From Branchiostoma floridae (lineage: Eukaryota > Chordata > Leptocardii > Amphioxiformes > Branchiostomatidae), in the NCBI RefSeq assembly GCF_000003815.2, contig NC_049991.1:21323980-21387979 (forward strand): 64,000 nucleotides of DNA. Direction: 5' to 3'. The notes under the pieces are model-generated. The model searched no databases. It saw only the letters and a list, made by a program, of their open reading frames with translations, and was not told where the DNA came from. Positions 63,551-64,000 of the stretch are shown here, piece after piece (positions within the stretch are counted from its first letter, which is position 1; each line of letters begins with the position of its first letter). The translations under genes and the position numbers were made by a program.

Positions 63551-63630
63551 TCTAAAAAAAATCCACTCTCGGTTTCGAACCAGGGACTTTCGGATCCGAA
63601 GGCCTATGACTTTACCGATTGAGCTAAGTT
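63551..63630 (-). mobile_element. tRNA-like SINE head
   Basis: On the minus strand, TTAGCTCAATCGG (A box) and GGTTCGAAACC (B box) are about 50 nt apart and an acceptor-like start is present. The anticodon arm (TTCGGATCCGAA) is palindromic and not tRNA-like, so a functional tRNA is unlikely. Confidence 0.55.
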
Positions 63631-63689
63631 GTTGCGTTGTGTTCAGAGAAGTAGTGTTCTAACAATGTGAAATACACTATGTAACCATA

Positions 63690-63819
63690 TTTTCTGTTAT
63701 GTTAGATTAGTATACTGTTGTATACTGTTGAAGATAGTTTTAGTTGTTAATAATACATGTTACTTGCCATACATTGTACCAGTTGCAATCGTTGTGCAAT
63801 AAACTTGACTTGACTTGTA
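63690..63819 (+). mobile_element. LINE 3' tail with (ACTTG)n
   Basis: TTGCCATACATTGTACCAGTTGCAA...GTGCAATAAACTTGACTTGACTTG, inverted copy at 38641-38760. Confidence 0.65.
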
Positions 63820-64000
63820 GCAACAGACCTTCACCGCCAGGCAGACGGTCCTTAACCCTGACCGATTTCTGATATCTCTGCTTCCCAGCCTCAGCATATC
63901 ACTGGTGGGACTTCCCGTTCATCGATCTACCCCGCATCTGTCTTCCCTCGTCTTTCTTATCTCATCATCTCGTAGACAACTGACACTTAAGTTTTTCAGG

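Overview
The window looks like a stretch of an invertebrate-chordate genome, most probably amphioxus (Branchiostoma). The reasons are one animal peptide-GPCR gene split into six exons with GT-AG introns, a very dense and mixed load of retro- and DNA-transposon debris, tRNA-derived SINEs, CR1/RTE-type LINE tails, and intron minisatellites that span exon boundaries. I recall such minisatellites being described in amphioxus but could not check. The genus is inference. There is no prokaryotic signature, and one 100-N assembly gap lies at 47483-47582.

The only host protein-coding gene I can assemble is on the minus strand, 35657 down to 16301. Six exons join with matching phases (0, 2, 2, 0, 2) into a complete 352-residue rhodopsin-like GPCR. 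It resembles the somatostatin/opioid/galanin/MCH receptor group: N-glycosylation sites, seven helices, the TM3-ECL2 cysteine pair, an Asp at the 3.32 position, DRF, CWLPF, and HPIIY in place of NPxxY. Three of its five introns carry tandem arrays built from the 3' splice site plus the start of the following exon, and the stop-codon end of the gene is also tandemly copied. This is the most unusual structure here.

Layout. 1-2892: foldback elements and sparse DNA. 2893-11018: a complete Ty3/gypsy-type LTR retrotransposon. Its two 667-bp LTRs read as identical, gag and pol are intact, and a canonical -1 slippery heptamer lies in the gag/pol overlap. 11019-16300: MITEs and LINE tails. 16301-35657: the receptor gene, its introns filled with arrays, SINEs, LINE pieces and MITEs. 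35658-47482: GC-rich candidate promoter, then nested MITEs, LINE/SINE fragments and two tandem-repeat fields. 47583-53600: a 321-bp perfect tandem duplication and a non-autonomous minus-strand LTR element (49646-52760) with gag remnants, next to a LINE 3' end. 53600-64000: a Harbinger-like element with TAA target-site duplication (TSD), a piggyBac-like TTAA element carrying four CRE palindromes, dinucleotide tracts, more MITEs, and a SINE interrupted by a Mutator-like foldback element.

Most of the window is therefore a fossil record of transposition. Several insertions can be proved from the window itself, because a paralogous empty site is also present (the Harbinger-like foldback at 28971; the Mutator-like element in the SINE at 62347).
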